A stretch of 64,000 bases of DNA from Coriaria nepalensis (lineage: Eukaryota > Streptophyta > Magnoliopsida > Cucurbitales > Coriariaceae), in assembly GCA_027186245.1 (NCBI GenBank), contig CP114486.1:5547501-5611500 (forward strand), in the 5' to 3' direction. The notes beneath the pieces were generated by a model that did not search any database, was not told the origin of the DNA, and saw nothing but the letters and a program-made list of their open reading frames with translations. Below, one piece after another: positions 46,048 through 58,349 of this stretch. Position 1 is the first letter of the stretch. Every line of letters begins with the position of its first letter. Both the position numbers and the translations under genes were made by a program.

Positions 46048-47480
46048 CTAGCATAAGTATGACATGTCTTCAACCATGGCTACAAAGCTCAACTTTTCAA
46101 TTGCTTTGAGGTCGTCAAAGTGGCCAAACCTTTTGTGCCAAATACACACTTCATTTTCTTGCAACTCAAAGGTTGATGTTTCCATTTCACAAAAAAAATG
46201 TTGTGACCAATTTGAACTTGAGCCACTTGCTTCTTTTTTGAATCTAGAATGATACAATTCTTATCTTTAAATAGTAAAGTGTATCCATTCTTTATAAGAT
46301 GTCTGACACTCAGCATATTGTGTTGTAAGCCATGAACTAAAAAAACATTATGGATGAGCCTCATCCTTTTAATCATTTTACTAGAAACTATCTCCTTTCC
46401 TTTTGCTCCCATTACTTCTCCAACTATGATTTCAGTTGAGAAACTTCTATCTATTTCCTAGAATAAGCCTTCATCATAAGTCATATGGTTTACAAAACCA
46501 CTATTAATAAGCCAATCATCCTTGGATTTATTTATGGCAGTCACAATAGCCATGAAGAGATGTTGTTCTTCTTCTTTGACTTCTACTTACATTAGCTTGT
46601 TAGGGCTTTTCTATCCCTTTCTCTTTGCTCTTCTTGAAATAGTTCTTTTCAACATGACTAAACAACTTATAGTAGTAATATGAAGGCTTATAATTCCAAC
46701 GACATATTTTTTATGAGTCATTTTGCATATGTAGCGAGAAGGATACTTCTTCTCTAAACTACTTAAACTAGAAGAGGTACTACCTTGTGGTTCTAGAGCT
46801 TTGGTTTATGATCCACATGGAAACTGGCCTTACCTTCTTCATCCTATATCTTAGCATGCCTCATTTGCTTCCAAAGAACTAGAGAGTTCTGACATGGTCA
46901 AAGAACCAAGTTCATTGCTTTCTTTTATTGCATCAATCTTTGAGTAAAACTTGGACAACAAACATATAAGCATCTAGTGTCTTCTTTATGACATTCTCAC
47001 AAAGATTCTTCATCTTATTTGAGACTTCCATTATCCTACCAACATAGTCTTTGATGATCTCTGTTTCTTTCATTTTTCATCTTTAATCTCTCAAAATCTC
47101 TTTTGAGATTCAAGAGTATGATGTTTTTCACCCTCTTTATACCTTGAAACTCTATTTTTCAGATGTTCCATGCTTCTTTGGCACATATTATGCCAATGAT
47201 GCGAGTGAATATTTTGTCTTCAATTGCATAATGTATTATGGATAATGCTCTGTAATTGTTATGTTCATGATTCATTTGTTGCTTGATCTGCTCTAATGTA
47301 GTCCACACTCTCAGCTGGTGGAGTGAACCCATCTCTTACTAATTCCAAGCGTCAATGAGCATGAAGATATGTGGTCATTTTGGTAGACTCCTTGATTAGG
47401 AGCCATACAATTTCTTCAAGTCTTATGCTTAGGAAAATATCAAGGAAAAGGTGTTTAGTTTGCAAACTGATTTGGATCTT
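46048..47480 (-). pseudogene. Copia gag / protease / pre-integrase remnant
   Basis: Minus strand from the right. The gag-like region has FTRIIGIICAKEAWN and FQGIKRVKNIILLNLKRDFE, then KMKNEEIIKDYVGRIMEVSN-KMKNLCENVIKKTLD, the UBN2-type gag. Then comes the GAG-pre-integrase region with IHNVFLVHGLQHNMLSVRHL, TLLFKDKNCIILDSKKKQ and VCIWHKRFGHFDDLKAI. The integrase core is absent or lost to the nested DNA on the left. Confidence 0.7.
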
Positions 47481-47500
47481 TCAAGTGTACTCTAATACTG

Positions 47501-48181
47501 TGTTAAATTTTGAGAACAAAACACTTAGGCTTGTCTCAAGAACAACAATAATAGAACCAAGCAAAAGAGCGAATGAAGAATATGTGTTTGCTGGAAACTT
47601 TCAATTCGAATTTCATTCATTATCAAACATGGCTAAATACAATTATGAAGCTAAGGAATAGTTACATAAATAGTACACCAATAAATGACCACTCTAAAAT
47701 TGAATTAGAACCTTACAATCAAGTAGATTCTGAACACTTACAATCAATATAGATGCAAGAACATGAATTTCCAGAATATCTAGAAATTCTCCATCAACCC
47801 CACTAACAAATTGTCAAAGGGCTCTAAAATGCCAAAATTGAATCTATCTTCAATTGGACTTCACACGATGCTTATATAACATACTAACATCAATTCAAAC
47901 TTGCTCCAATGCGCAAACAAGTGTTTGGAACTACATTTCACATGATTAAATTTCAAAACTAGTCAATAGAGTAGTCCACCAAAATGAGGCTCTATCTCAA
48001 CTTTCATTGAACCAAATCACACAGGACTTATTCCTACAAGTTTGAATTGTTCTACGCTTGCTTCTTATTGTAGAGTCAAATGCAAAAAAACTGCTTCAAA
48101 CAAAATAGTCAACTTTTTGGATCAAAATTGTTTGAGCAATTAGATCATATATATATATATATATATATATATACTCAAGCA
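47501..48181 (-). repeat. 5' LTR of long-LTR copia
   Basis: Starts tgttaaattttgagaac and ends ...actcaagca before the ATAGC target duplicate. It contains an (AT)n run at about 48150-48172 that the other LTR lacks. Confidence 0.7.
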
Positions 48182-48186
48182 ATAGC

Positions 48187-49157
48187 TACAACATTTTAAT
48201 TGATGGGGTCTGCAAGAAAGGGAACATTGAGCAGGGTCTCAATTTGATTGAGGAAATGCTCAATTTTACATGGAGAAAGAGATGAAACAACCAGCCTATA
48301 GATATCCATGGAAAGACCAACCTCACAAAGATTTGAAGACTAATACGCCTCACAAATAGCATGCATGAAACTATTTGTTGAAGTTGTATTTTAAATATAT
48401 TAGATAGTCTTGAACCGTAGGATTAATTAAATATAAAATATTATATCTTTTGCCATTATATAAAATAATATTCGAATTTAAGATTTTTAAAAGCCGTAAA
48501 TATATATCTATAGAAGATCATATATTAGACATTTGTCGTAAAATCTTCGCTCTTGTAGTGAGAACTCTTATAATATGATACATGTATATTATAAGATATT
48601 TTTACCATAAATAAGTAAAATATATGAATATAAAATGTCTAATTATAGATATGATAACTTTGTATTTGGCTATGACATTAAAGATTAGAAAAAAAAATTT
48701 TAATGTATCAAATAATTAATTGTATAAAATATTTCATATTCACAATTAAACTCTATTTTTTTTTAAAAACGATCATTTCGATCCTTATACTCTATTTTAC
48801 ATGTCAAAATTGATATTGTAAAAGAAATGTAAGAAGACCTAAATACCCTCAAACTCAAATTTAACCAAACAAATCCAAAATAGGAAAAAACAAGTAGAGA
48901 AACAAACGGACACCCAAAAGAAAAACATTCTAAAACCAACCCCACTTAGCCTCACACTTTTCCTTTTAAATCCAAATCCTCTCTCTCCCTCTCACTAATT
49001 AGTTTTTCCTCCTTTTAATCTCACAACCCAAATTACCTCCCTTCTCACCTATAACCTCTCACTTTCTCCCTCCTCCAACAAGGAAGGGCAGGGACCGAAA
49101 GAAGAAAAACTCCACCCTTTTCCTCTCCTTTTCCAAGAACAAAAAGAAGAAAAAAAA
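48187..49157. other. Spacer and RALF promoter region
   Basis: No further gene. A/T-rich to about 48780, then C/T-rich from 48960, the likely 5' leader of the RALF gene. Confidence 0.4.
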
Positions 49158-49520
49158 ATGAAGAAGCCCATATTTCTCATCACCCTCATGGTCCTAGCCA
49201 TAACTTCCTTGAAGGTCCAGTCAGCTTCATTCATCGACAAACACAGCTGGGGCTTCCACCCTTCAGCAGTATCACGATGCAGCAATGGATTGGTCGGTGA
49301 CTGCATTGGAGAAGACAATGAGATGCTCTTGTATTCTGAAACGGGTAGAAGGATTCTTGCCGGGAATGGAAGATTCATTGGCTATGGAGCTTTGAGGGCT
49401 AACAATGTACCTTGTGGCCAACGTGGCAACTCATATTACAACTGCCAAAACCGTAAGGCGGTGAATCCTTATAGGCGTGGCTGCAATGCCATCACCCGTT
49501 GTGCTAGATCTACTGGTTAA
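49158..49520 (+). CDS. RALF prepropeptide
   Basis: A single-exon 120-residue protein. Residues 1-23 (MKKPIFLITLMVLAITSLKV...) are a signal peptide. An acidic propeptide with two cysteines (41 and 49) leads to RRIL at 64-67, the subtilase (S1P) cleavage site. The mature peptide holds FIGYGALR (73-80), variant of the YISY receptor-activation motif, and four cysteines (86, 96, 109, 115) that form the two RALF disulfides. The C-terminal RRGCNAITRCAR is typical. RALF peptides are secreted to the cell wall, where they bind FERONIA-type receptor kinases and raise apoplastic pH. All hallmarks are present. It resembles the RALF33/RALF1 type. The start codon follows an A-rich leader (aaaaaaaaATGAAG). 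Confidence 0.95.
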   Translation: MKKPIFLITLMVLAITSLKVQSASFIDKHSWGFHPSAVSRCSNGLVGDCIGEDNEMLLYSETGRRILAGNGRFIGYGALRANNVPCGQRGNSYYNCQNRKAVNPYRRGCNAITRCARSTG

Positions 49521-49626
49521 ATTGAAAACTTTTCTGTCTTGATAACACTTGTGTTTTTAGAAAACATGAGAAAAAAGAAAATAATATTTTATAATGTTTT
49601 TAAGTATTATGTTTTGAACAAATAAA

Positions 49627-49661
<35 letters not shown>

Positions 49662-51250
49662 TATGGAAACAATATTGTTATCTGACGTGGGTTATTTCTA
49701 AAATAATGCTTTGAATTGTTTTTTTTTTTTTTTAATTTCCTCAACTTGTTCCAACTCGCCATATGTATTGATATTTTATGAATAAATGAAATAAAAGGAA
49801 GTTAAGATAAAGTCATATCGCATTTAAGATTTAATGATCATGAAGATTTGGGTGTAATTTCTATTTTTCTATGTTGTGGATCCAAACGAAACGTCATCTT
49901 CACCGATTACAATTTCAGGATAATTAGGTAGCAAGATTATATGATTATAACAATCTCGGTATCATAATTTTTATATTTTTTGGTTTTCTATCGATTACTG
50001 AACTATGAATGATTCTATCATCTTATTGTTTGTCTGTTTGAGATATTGTCGTGTTAATATCTTGTATGATATGATTATTGTTACTTGTAGGAGTGTTAAT
50101 ACTGTATCTTGTATGTTTAATATATATTATCGTGTCATTTGCTATCAACAAAAGTGTTTGAGATAAGTCACTAGCTCGAGTGGCAACTCAACATGAGTTG
50201 CAAACACTCAGGATAAATGAGGAAATATCGTATAAGTCTGAAGGAAAATTAACCTGATAGTTGTAATACTTATTTCTGATGTATTTAAAAACGTACTTTC
50301 ATTTTGATTAAGAATTTAATCAGTTTTATCTTTTCTCCCACCTTCAGAAGAATAAAAATAAAAAAGTGCAAAAAAAGGCTAAGAACCTTAAATCATCGAA
50401 ACAATATATATTTAGATTTAGGTAGCAAGACTAATCTAAATTTTTTGTCTTAAACAACTAAAAGCCTTTGGATACTAATATAAAATGTCAACCTGTTTTT
50501 CTTTTTGTTAGAAAAAAAAAGTTCTTATAAAAAACTATTCTACCACTGTGGTCTTAGACCACTTCAATTTTTCACTGATATGTACAAGGAGAATCGTAAT
50601 GTAAAACAAAATACAGATCTTTAATATCCAGGAAAGAGGAATTTGTAAAGCAAGTAGAATGTCAACACAAGTTCGTAACCTTCTAACGCAGTCGGCAAAT
50701 ATGAAGATAATACAAAATAGTTAATGTTAAAGAACGCAGAGTAGCAACTTCCTAATACGTATCTAGTCATGGTGTTGGGCCCATGCGTCCATGAATTTTT
50801 CGTACGTCTTTCTGCTCGTCTCGGAACAAATAATTCTATTTGCCCAGAGGTCACAATCGGTAATAGAAGCAACATCCTTGATTAGAAACATATTTATTTC
50901 TATAGGAATTGTTGTTCGATCTTTTATTTGAGAAAGATGTGCTAACGTGAATACCCTTTTGATCCCAGTTTACTATAATAGTTTTTGAGAAAATAATGAA
51001 CTGCTCAATTATGTTTTATAGGCATGAAGGTTTTGATATACAAGCATATGTGTCAACCCTAAAACAAATAAGGAAGTATAATTAACTACAAAAACAAGAT
51101 TTCATGGTAAAAATCAAGGAGAAGGTAGCAAGAATCAAGGGATAGTAACCAAAGATTATATTTCCTTTATATGTCCCATAAAATTGACGTTATATCAGCA
51201 ACTTCAATTTTGTCTAGTAATAATGATATAAGGGTTTCATTAGCATATTT
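49521..51250. other. Intergenic stretch downstream of RALF
   Basis: Probable RALF 3' untranslated sequence, then an (AT)n run at about 49629-49658 and A/T-rich spacer. Frames at 50621-50875 show no recognisable domain. Confidence 0.4.
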
Positions 51251-53600
51251 GCAAGGATGTGCGAAACCAAAAGTAAGCCATTAATTTTCAAGTAGTCCTG
51301 AATGAAATTAAATATCAATAGAAATATGCATACTGGAGAGTGCATAACAAAATTTAAGGACAACCAAGTGGCATCGAGTGACGTGTGTTCTAAGCTATTG
51401 GATTAGGCCCTACAAAGATAATCAATGTCCACATAAAAGTACGATCAATAATATTTTCAGCTCAATCTGTATCTGAGCAAGTTGTGAGCTCACAAGAGTT
51501 GGATTTGCGGAGAAGAATTGTATGGCTGACAGTTCCCTATAAATAGTGAAATAAACGCTTGAAGACAGCTTAATGATTGAGAGTAGAAGCAGACATAACC
51601 TGGGCCAAGCGATTGACTAAAAATCTAATATTAGGATGTGTTAATCCGGACTAGGACATCGATAGAAACCTTTAGCAACAAGACATACTTCATTCAAGAG
51701 TGTGAAACCAAAAGTAAGCCTTTAATTTTCAAGTAGTCCTAAATGAAATAAATATCAACAAAAATATGCTTCATTCGAGAGTGCATAACAAAATTTAGAG
51801 CGACGGCTTGTTGCTTACATGTGTTCTAAGCTATTGGATTCGGCCCTACAAAGATAATCAATGTCCACATAGAAATACGATCAATAATATCTCCAGCTCA
51901 ATCTGCATCCGAGTAAGTTGTGGGATCACAAGAGTTGGATTTGCAGAGGAGAATTGTATGGCTGACAGTTTCTTATAAATAGTAAAACAAACACTTGACG
52001 GTAGCTTAATGATTGAGAGTAGAAGTAGATATAAATTGAGCAAAGCGATTGACTGAAAATCCAATGTTAAGATGTGTTAATGTAAGATACTGTAGTATCA
52101 TCGGTCGGCCCTAAGAAATGGTGACAGGTTTAACCACCAGAACAAAAGTTTCCCTAGACTAGGACGTGGATAGAAACCTTTAGCAACAAGACATACTTTA
52201 AATTTATCAATCAGACCATCAAATATTTGTTTAATGCGAAAGACCCACTTACACACAACCAAATTTCAAGCTTGAGATGTCGGAATAAGATCCTAAGTTC
52301 CATGATGAAGACATTAAACTCATCGAGCATAGCCTTGTGCTATTAAGGATGTTTCATTGCTCGAGTGATTCAAGTTGGCTCGGTTTCAATAGGAAGTGGA
52401 TGCTTGATGGCAAGATTAATGATTTTGGCTCTAAAGATATTGTTTGTGGATCTTGTTGTCATAGGCTGAGTTCGACTGGTAAAGTCATGTGGACTCAATG
52501 AAGATAGTCTGTAGACATCCAGCAAAATATAAGGCACAATATCCAAAGTAGACGAGGGCATTGGGTTGGCAGCAGGGCCTAGCGTTGAAGAGGAGGGTTA
52601 GGCAAAAGGAGAAGCCCGATCTATTGATAAAGATGGAGGAGCAGGTGTGAGCTCGTGATGTGGGCTAGCATGTGGATAACTATGGGCTAGAAGAGTTGGA
52701 ATGGTTATAGTGAACACCTGAGAACAATTGGAATCCGGATGGACGAGCCCAAAACATGAGGAAGGACCCAATAAGGAAGGTTGCTTAAGAAGAAATATTT
52801 CCTCGAAAAATTGAACATGCCGAGATAGATAAATGCGGGAAGTGACATGATCATGCATTATACACGCTTTAAGAAGGAGAATAGATGAGAAACACACAGG
52901 GTCGTGAAGTAGGTTGCAAGTTGTGGTCCGTACAAGGCTTAAGGCTTAAGCCATGAGAAGCAAAGATATTCGGAAACACTGAGTTCAAGATAATTAGGTG
53001 GCTGCTAAATGAGACATTCATAAGGGCCCTTGTAGTCGAAAATAGGGTGGGTAGCCTATTTACAAGGTAGCCGACAATTTCAACAACATATGATCAAAAT
53101 ATTTTGGGAAAATGGGCCGCATGCAAAAAGAGTAAGCCCAACAATAAGAATGTGATACTGTCGATGTTCAGTGATGCCATTTATTTGAGGCGTATGAGGA
53201 ACTGTAGTATATCACCTAATCCCATGAGTAAGGAAATAAATTTTGAGTTTTTGAAATTCACCATCATTATTGCTTTAGAAGTTTCGTAATTTTCAGTTAA
53301 ATTAAGTTTCCACCGGTGGCTTAAATTTTAGAAATAGTTCCACAACTTGGGATTTTGTGGTAAATCCAAGAGTATATTTTATAATGGTTAACGAGTAATA
53401 AATAGTAGCGATATCTGCCATATGAAGGAATTCGAGTTGGACCCCACACATCCGACTAACTATAATGCAATGGATGAGGACTAGTAAGTGATGTATCCTG
53501 AAAAGGAAACTGTTAACTTTTATTAGAATATCAAGATAAACAAATATTATATAGATTCGAAGATCCTTAAGAAACAAGTACTAAAAAGTGATTTATAATA
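51251..53600 (-). pseudogene. Copia pol relic with internal tandem duplication
   Basis: Minus-strand pieces of copia polyprotein. RNase H parts (FVMHSRMKHIFVDIYFI) are found near 51300 and 51760; RT-RNase H linker and start parts (TVSHTILLRKSNSC and DRTFMWTLIIFVGPNPIA, the degenerate AGDxDDRRST block) near 51450 and 51900. The integrase end follows at 52598-52897, with TSRIYLSRHVQFFEEIF, and weaker integrase pieces reach 53600. About 370 bases appear twice (see repeat). All frames are broken. Confidence 0.65.
51270..52080 (-). repeat. Tandem duplicate (about 440-base period) in copia relic
   Basis: gtaagcc(a/t)ttaattttcaagtagtcct starts at about 51273 and again at 51714. The copies continue through cctacaaagataatcaatgtccac and agttggatttgc(g/a)gag, ending near 51640 and 52080. 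A further tagaaacctttagcaacaagacata is shared by 51664 and 52171. The copies differ at roughly one base in ten. Confidence 0.75.
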
Positions 53601-53732
53601 CAAGAAAGAATTCTTGAAGACGGATGAGCAAGCCATTGATGCCAACTGGAAAGAGAAACATGTTCTCCAATGAAGACTAATGGTAAGGAAGGCATATGTT
53701 ACCCTTGATTTTGGAATTGAAAGTATAATGTT

Positions 53733-54600
53733 TGTCAAGCCACTCGGTTTCTAGTCAAGCGAGTCATTACCTTACATGAATTAGTCTTTATATGTATGAG
53801 TTATCAACATTACCATATACTTTGTGCTTAAGTGAGTATTTGATCTATCATATTAATTATTGTTACGTTAAAAATGACAATGTATGCATACTGACTGTAT
53901 AACATGCTTAATAGATTCCTAGATCTTGGATTATACACTTGAGAGCATGATAGTAATCATGCTTAGGTTATGCACTTGAAACCATCATAGTAATCACGCT
54001 CAGTGAGATTCAAGTGACTTAACGCCTAAGACCCAAATTATTTATAATCATAAGATTGTCATGATGAGATAATGACAATCCAGAGAGACTATTATATACA
54101 CTATCTTCTTCGAAAGAATAATGATTTTCTCATAATCATTGATATTAAAAAATATTGATATAGGCATGGAGTTGATTAAAGTATAATACCTATCAAACCA
54201 ATCAAATTTAACCTGATAAGGTCATTTTCTTATGCGAATTAATCTTAATATGTATAAGTTATCAACTAAACTAAATACTTTGTATTTGGATGAGCATTAT
54301 GTCTATCATAGTAATTATCATAATGTTAGAAATGACATTGTATGATATTATTTTATATGATATACCTGATAGATTCTTAAATCTTAGATATGCACTTAAA
54401 ACCATGATAGTGATCATGTTTGGTAAGATCCAAATAGTTAGGCATCTAAGATCCAAACTGTTCATTGTCATAGGATTATCATGATGAGCTAATGATAATT
54501 CGGAAAGATTACGACATATACAATCATCTTCGAGAGAAGAATAATATTTTCATAATTATCGATATTGGGGAATATCAATACAAGCATGTAGGTGATTAGT
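53733..54600 (+). repeat. Direct duplication, about 430-450-base unit
   Basis: The words (c/t)ttaatatgtat(a/g)agttatcaac, tgcacttgaaaccat(c/g)atagt and gat(t/g)ag.cata(a/g)cta recur at about 53790/54244 and 53970/54390, as do paired segments to 54170/54600. The unit has no coding sense; the copies are diverged by roughly 20%. Confidence 0.65.
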
Positions 54601-57587
54601 AAAGGTTTAATCACTGAACATGATCACTGAACAAGTCTCAATAATTATTATTTTGACTGTAATGAAGCTTATTAAATAGTTATTATACTTACAATTCTCA
54701 TACTTAAGATCACCACAATACTATAATACAAAAGAGAAATTGCACTTTACTCGAGAGAGGAATGAGTGGCATTCTCGTTAAAGTGACTCCATTAGTTGTT
54801 ATAGACAACGTTTAATGCACCCACTAGTCACATTTTCACAAATATTTTGGTTATGCTAATTTTCTTGTTATACCCAAAATTTGGTTTTGCTTAATTGACA
54901 ACTCAAAAAAATTGCATTTAAAAGACTAGAATTTGTATAGGTTCATTACATTAATAAATGGAACACTTCACCATTCAACAAGAAATCCCAAAATAAAATG
55001 TACACAAATATTTAATTTCTCTCACAAAAATATGAAAATAAAAAGTCTACATCTAGACTTTGTAGACCATATGAAATCATAACACCATATCACCGTTAAA
55101 TCCCATACTTGTATAACCGTGAAAATTTAAAATCATATTAAACTTTTAGAGGCTCATCTAATTATTTAATTACAGAAAGCAACTTTTATATCTCAATCTC
55201 TTAAACTTTTATATCTCAATCTGACCTACAATGTTACCAAATAAAGTAATAAAAATATTAAGTCGAAACAACAACTAATTTCAACTAAAATTTTAATATT
55301 TTTTTACTCTAAAATTTTGTTTGTTTGTTTGTTTTTTTTTTCTTTAGGTTTTCTTCCTACCCGTGATAAAGACTCATGCATTTTTATAGTGGGCAATATT
55401 AGGCAAAAAGATCTCTGTATTTCAAAAATACTAAGAAATAACCCTTATATTGGGCAAAAAGATGCTTGTTAAAAGGTTCTTGCATTAGCATTTTCTCAAA
55501 TATGCCAAACAACTCCCTATATTTTAGCATTTTCTATTTAGTAATATGAGAAAGTGGCATGCCACATTATTTAAATTAAAAAAAATATATTTTATATATT
55601 TTTTTTATTATTACTTCATCCTTATTTTTTAATTATTTTCTACTTTCCTTTCTTATAAATTTCTCTTTTCGATTCAAAAACTCAATTTTCCTCAAGAAAT
55701 TTGAAAACTCCGAATTTTTCTAGAAAATTTAGGTCCCCACCCCAAAAAAGAAAAAAATTACCAGATAACTTTCAAACCTAGATTTTTTTTTTTTTAATTA
55801 ACGCTATTATGATATCCATATTCGGTATAATCATCAACAAATTGAAGAGAGTGCACATAAATTAACTAAGTAAGATGAAAGAGAACAGATGAGTGGGAAA
55901 AAAGAATTAAAACCTTCAAGAAGAAAATATCAGGTAGAATAAAAATAAGAGGCAAAAGATGTAAGGACTCAAACCTAATGTAACCGGCATGTGGCCCTAT
56001 AAATATATCTCTTGACCGCGTAAGTCTTTAAGTGTAATCCTATAAACTTAGCAATACATATATATATGTACACCTGTATATATATATATATATATATGTA
56101 ATGAAAATCGAGAATAAATAAAATCGAATACATTCCAGTAATTATTAAGATTCATGTACAAGTTGAATGTATTCAACGGAGTGACCTATTAGACCATATG
56201 AACCATATTTACATTTTAAAAATGAACTACAAAAGAATTAAAAGAAGTTCCTAATAACCTGACAAGGACTGGTCAACAAAAGGAGTGTCAACTCCTAATG
56301 AGGTATCCCAGATGTCAAACTAAGCATGATCAAACTATTTAGAGAAGGAAAAAATGTAACAAAAGAGTGGTGAGTCAAAAATCATTGAATAAATATTAAA
56401 TAGTTACGTTTTTTGGACAAGTTTGCTTTAAATATGTAACACCATGAAATAAATAATTATCAAAATTCTAATATAATATACAACTTCATACTAAGGAAAT
56501 CTACTACTAAGCCAACAATATAATGCAATCAACAATTATACCCATATCAAATCTCATCACCTATATTAACCATATCAACTACATGATAATCCATAACAAA
56601 TTCACACCAAGAACACATACAATTCAATATACCAATTGCACCAAGAACATGCAGTAATAAATCGACAACCCAATGCAAATAAAATATCACAATGTAACTA
56701 TACAACAATTCACATCATCAAACACAAGTCGTCAATGTTATATTATCCTATTATATATGATTATAATAATAATATACTCGTGTGACTCCGCACATATCAT
56801 ATATATAATAGATCGAAGTGCACAAAGGCTATCAAAACTGTTGATAGTTACAATTATCGTGATGACTTGCCAATAAATCAGACAATACACATTCATATCG
56901 CAGTCAATCTATATGTATAAATACATCCATTAGTCATACGATTCATTCACGATTATATGCTTAAGAAAATCATGCATTTACCAAGAATTTATGTACATGT
57001 CATGAAACATGAATATCCTTTAAAATCAATATAAAATTTAGTTTCCTATATGATTGTTCCACTTAGTGCATGCCCTTTCTAATAACTATTTTAAAATAAA
57101 GTTTTTTCTAAAGTCATTAATATGATGAACAATCGATTCCAATCACTTATATCCAATGAGAAAATTTATTATGCATGAAGAATTTGAAATGTTTTATATA
57201 ACCATATAACATTTACTCATTATGAGATAAGCAAAAAGATCACGAACAAAATCGACTCACGAATATTCGGGTGGAATGGTTATCGACATACCTAAATTCG
57301 AGAACAATAAATAATTTAATAATTACTAATCTAACTACGATATAAGAACTAACTAGAGTAAGAAATTTGGACTCACCATCTTCAATCTTACAATACTAAC
57401 TAATAGATAACGATCCTAGTCAAAGTTTTAATCTAATTCTAATAAAATATGATGTATTACTTCTTAGATTGAAGACCCTTAATGATCACATGTTTTGTTT
57501 GTCAAATGATTGATACATAGATAAACCTATACATTTAGACATTAATATATACCTATGTATATATATAATATATGATCTTCCCCTTCA

Positions 57588-57650
<63 letters not shown>

Positions 57651-57818
57651 GTTATTTCATTCATGAATGGTATTAAAAAACCGAGTACACAACCTGCACT
57701 TGGACAACAAGTTTGTTTCCCAATTACCAAAGCAAAACTAGCTATTTAGTGAATTAACTATGACAACTTTAAATTGGGTTAACCCTTCAGTGAGTTTACC
57801 CAAGCACTAACCATTTCT
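54601..57818. other. A/T-rich intergenic stretch with microsatellites
   Basis: No gene seen. (TA)n at about 56068-56100 and (ATT)n of about 20 units at 57589-57648. Confidence 0.5.
57589..57648. repeat. (ATT)n microsatellite
   Basis: About 20 uninterrupted ATT units, a long and probably length-variable tract. Confidence 0.95.
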
Positions 57819-57950
57819 AATTTAACTCAAATTGACAAAACCTTTTAATACAAAAACCCACGATGGACTTCCAGAATATTCAATAATTTAACTCAAATTG
57901 ACAAAACCTTTTAATACAAAAACCCATGATGGACTTCCAGAATATTCAGT
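57819..57950 (+). repeat. 66-bp perfect-like tandem duplication
   Basis: Two adjacent 66-base units start aatttaactcaaattgacaa at 57819 and 57885. They differ at one visible base (acccacgat against acccatgat), which shows a very recent duplication. Confidence 0.9.
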
Positions 57951-58349
57951 CGAGAGAAAGGTCAAAGTCTTACTCACTATAAGTCGAAGATTGGATTCAA
58001 GAGCCCTTAGTCCAACATGCAAGCCAATACCTCATCCTATGGGTAGAGTCTATTGTAGAATATCTAACATTAGAGAATAAGAACAGATGATGAAAGTGCG
58101 AGAGAGAGCTTTGCGAAGATGGAGTCGCGGCGTCAAGAAGGGTTTGTTTCTTTCTTTTTGTTTGCCTTTGTTATTACTACTACCACACGGTTAAGAAAGG
58201 GAAAAGAGGGTTTTGAGTTTAAAAAAAAAACTGAGTTCTCATATTCTTTCCCTTTTAAGAAATTCAGTCTCCGAATTACTAACTTGTAACATTGAAGAGA
58301 TGTGGATGTTTACTCCTCATCTCATCTTCAAGTTACCAAATTGCTTCAT

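Larger units (their letters stand above)
40838..48186 (-). mobile_element. Copia element with long LTRs, target duplication and nested sequence
   Basis: LTRs lie at 40843-about 41513 and 47501-48181 and share long stretches (gtctcaa..acaa, gaatatgtgtttgct, ctttcaattcgaattt). The same 5 bases, ATAGC, flank them outside (40838-40842 and 48182-48186). Minus-strand order from the right is LTR, a degenerate tRNA-Met-type site (cagtattagagtac), gag, protease/pre-integrase, then RT and RNase H, and the polypurine tract (aagaaggaataaa). A stretch of foreign, LTR-like DNA sits inside at about 43100-45990. Confidence 0.7.

Noticed and set aside
49049..49378. 109-codon minus-strand frame over RALF
   Set aside because: Antisense to an intact RALF gene; no independent support.
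57589..57648. (ATT)n as a functional site
   Set aside because: A plain microsatellite; no other signal around it.
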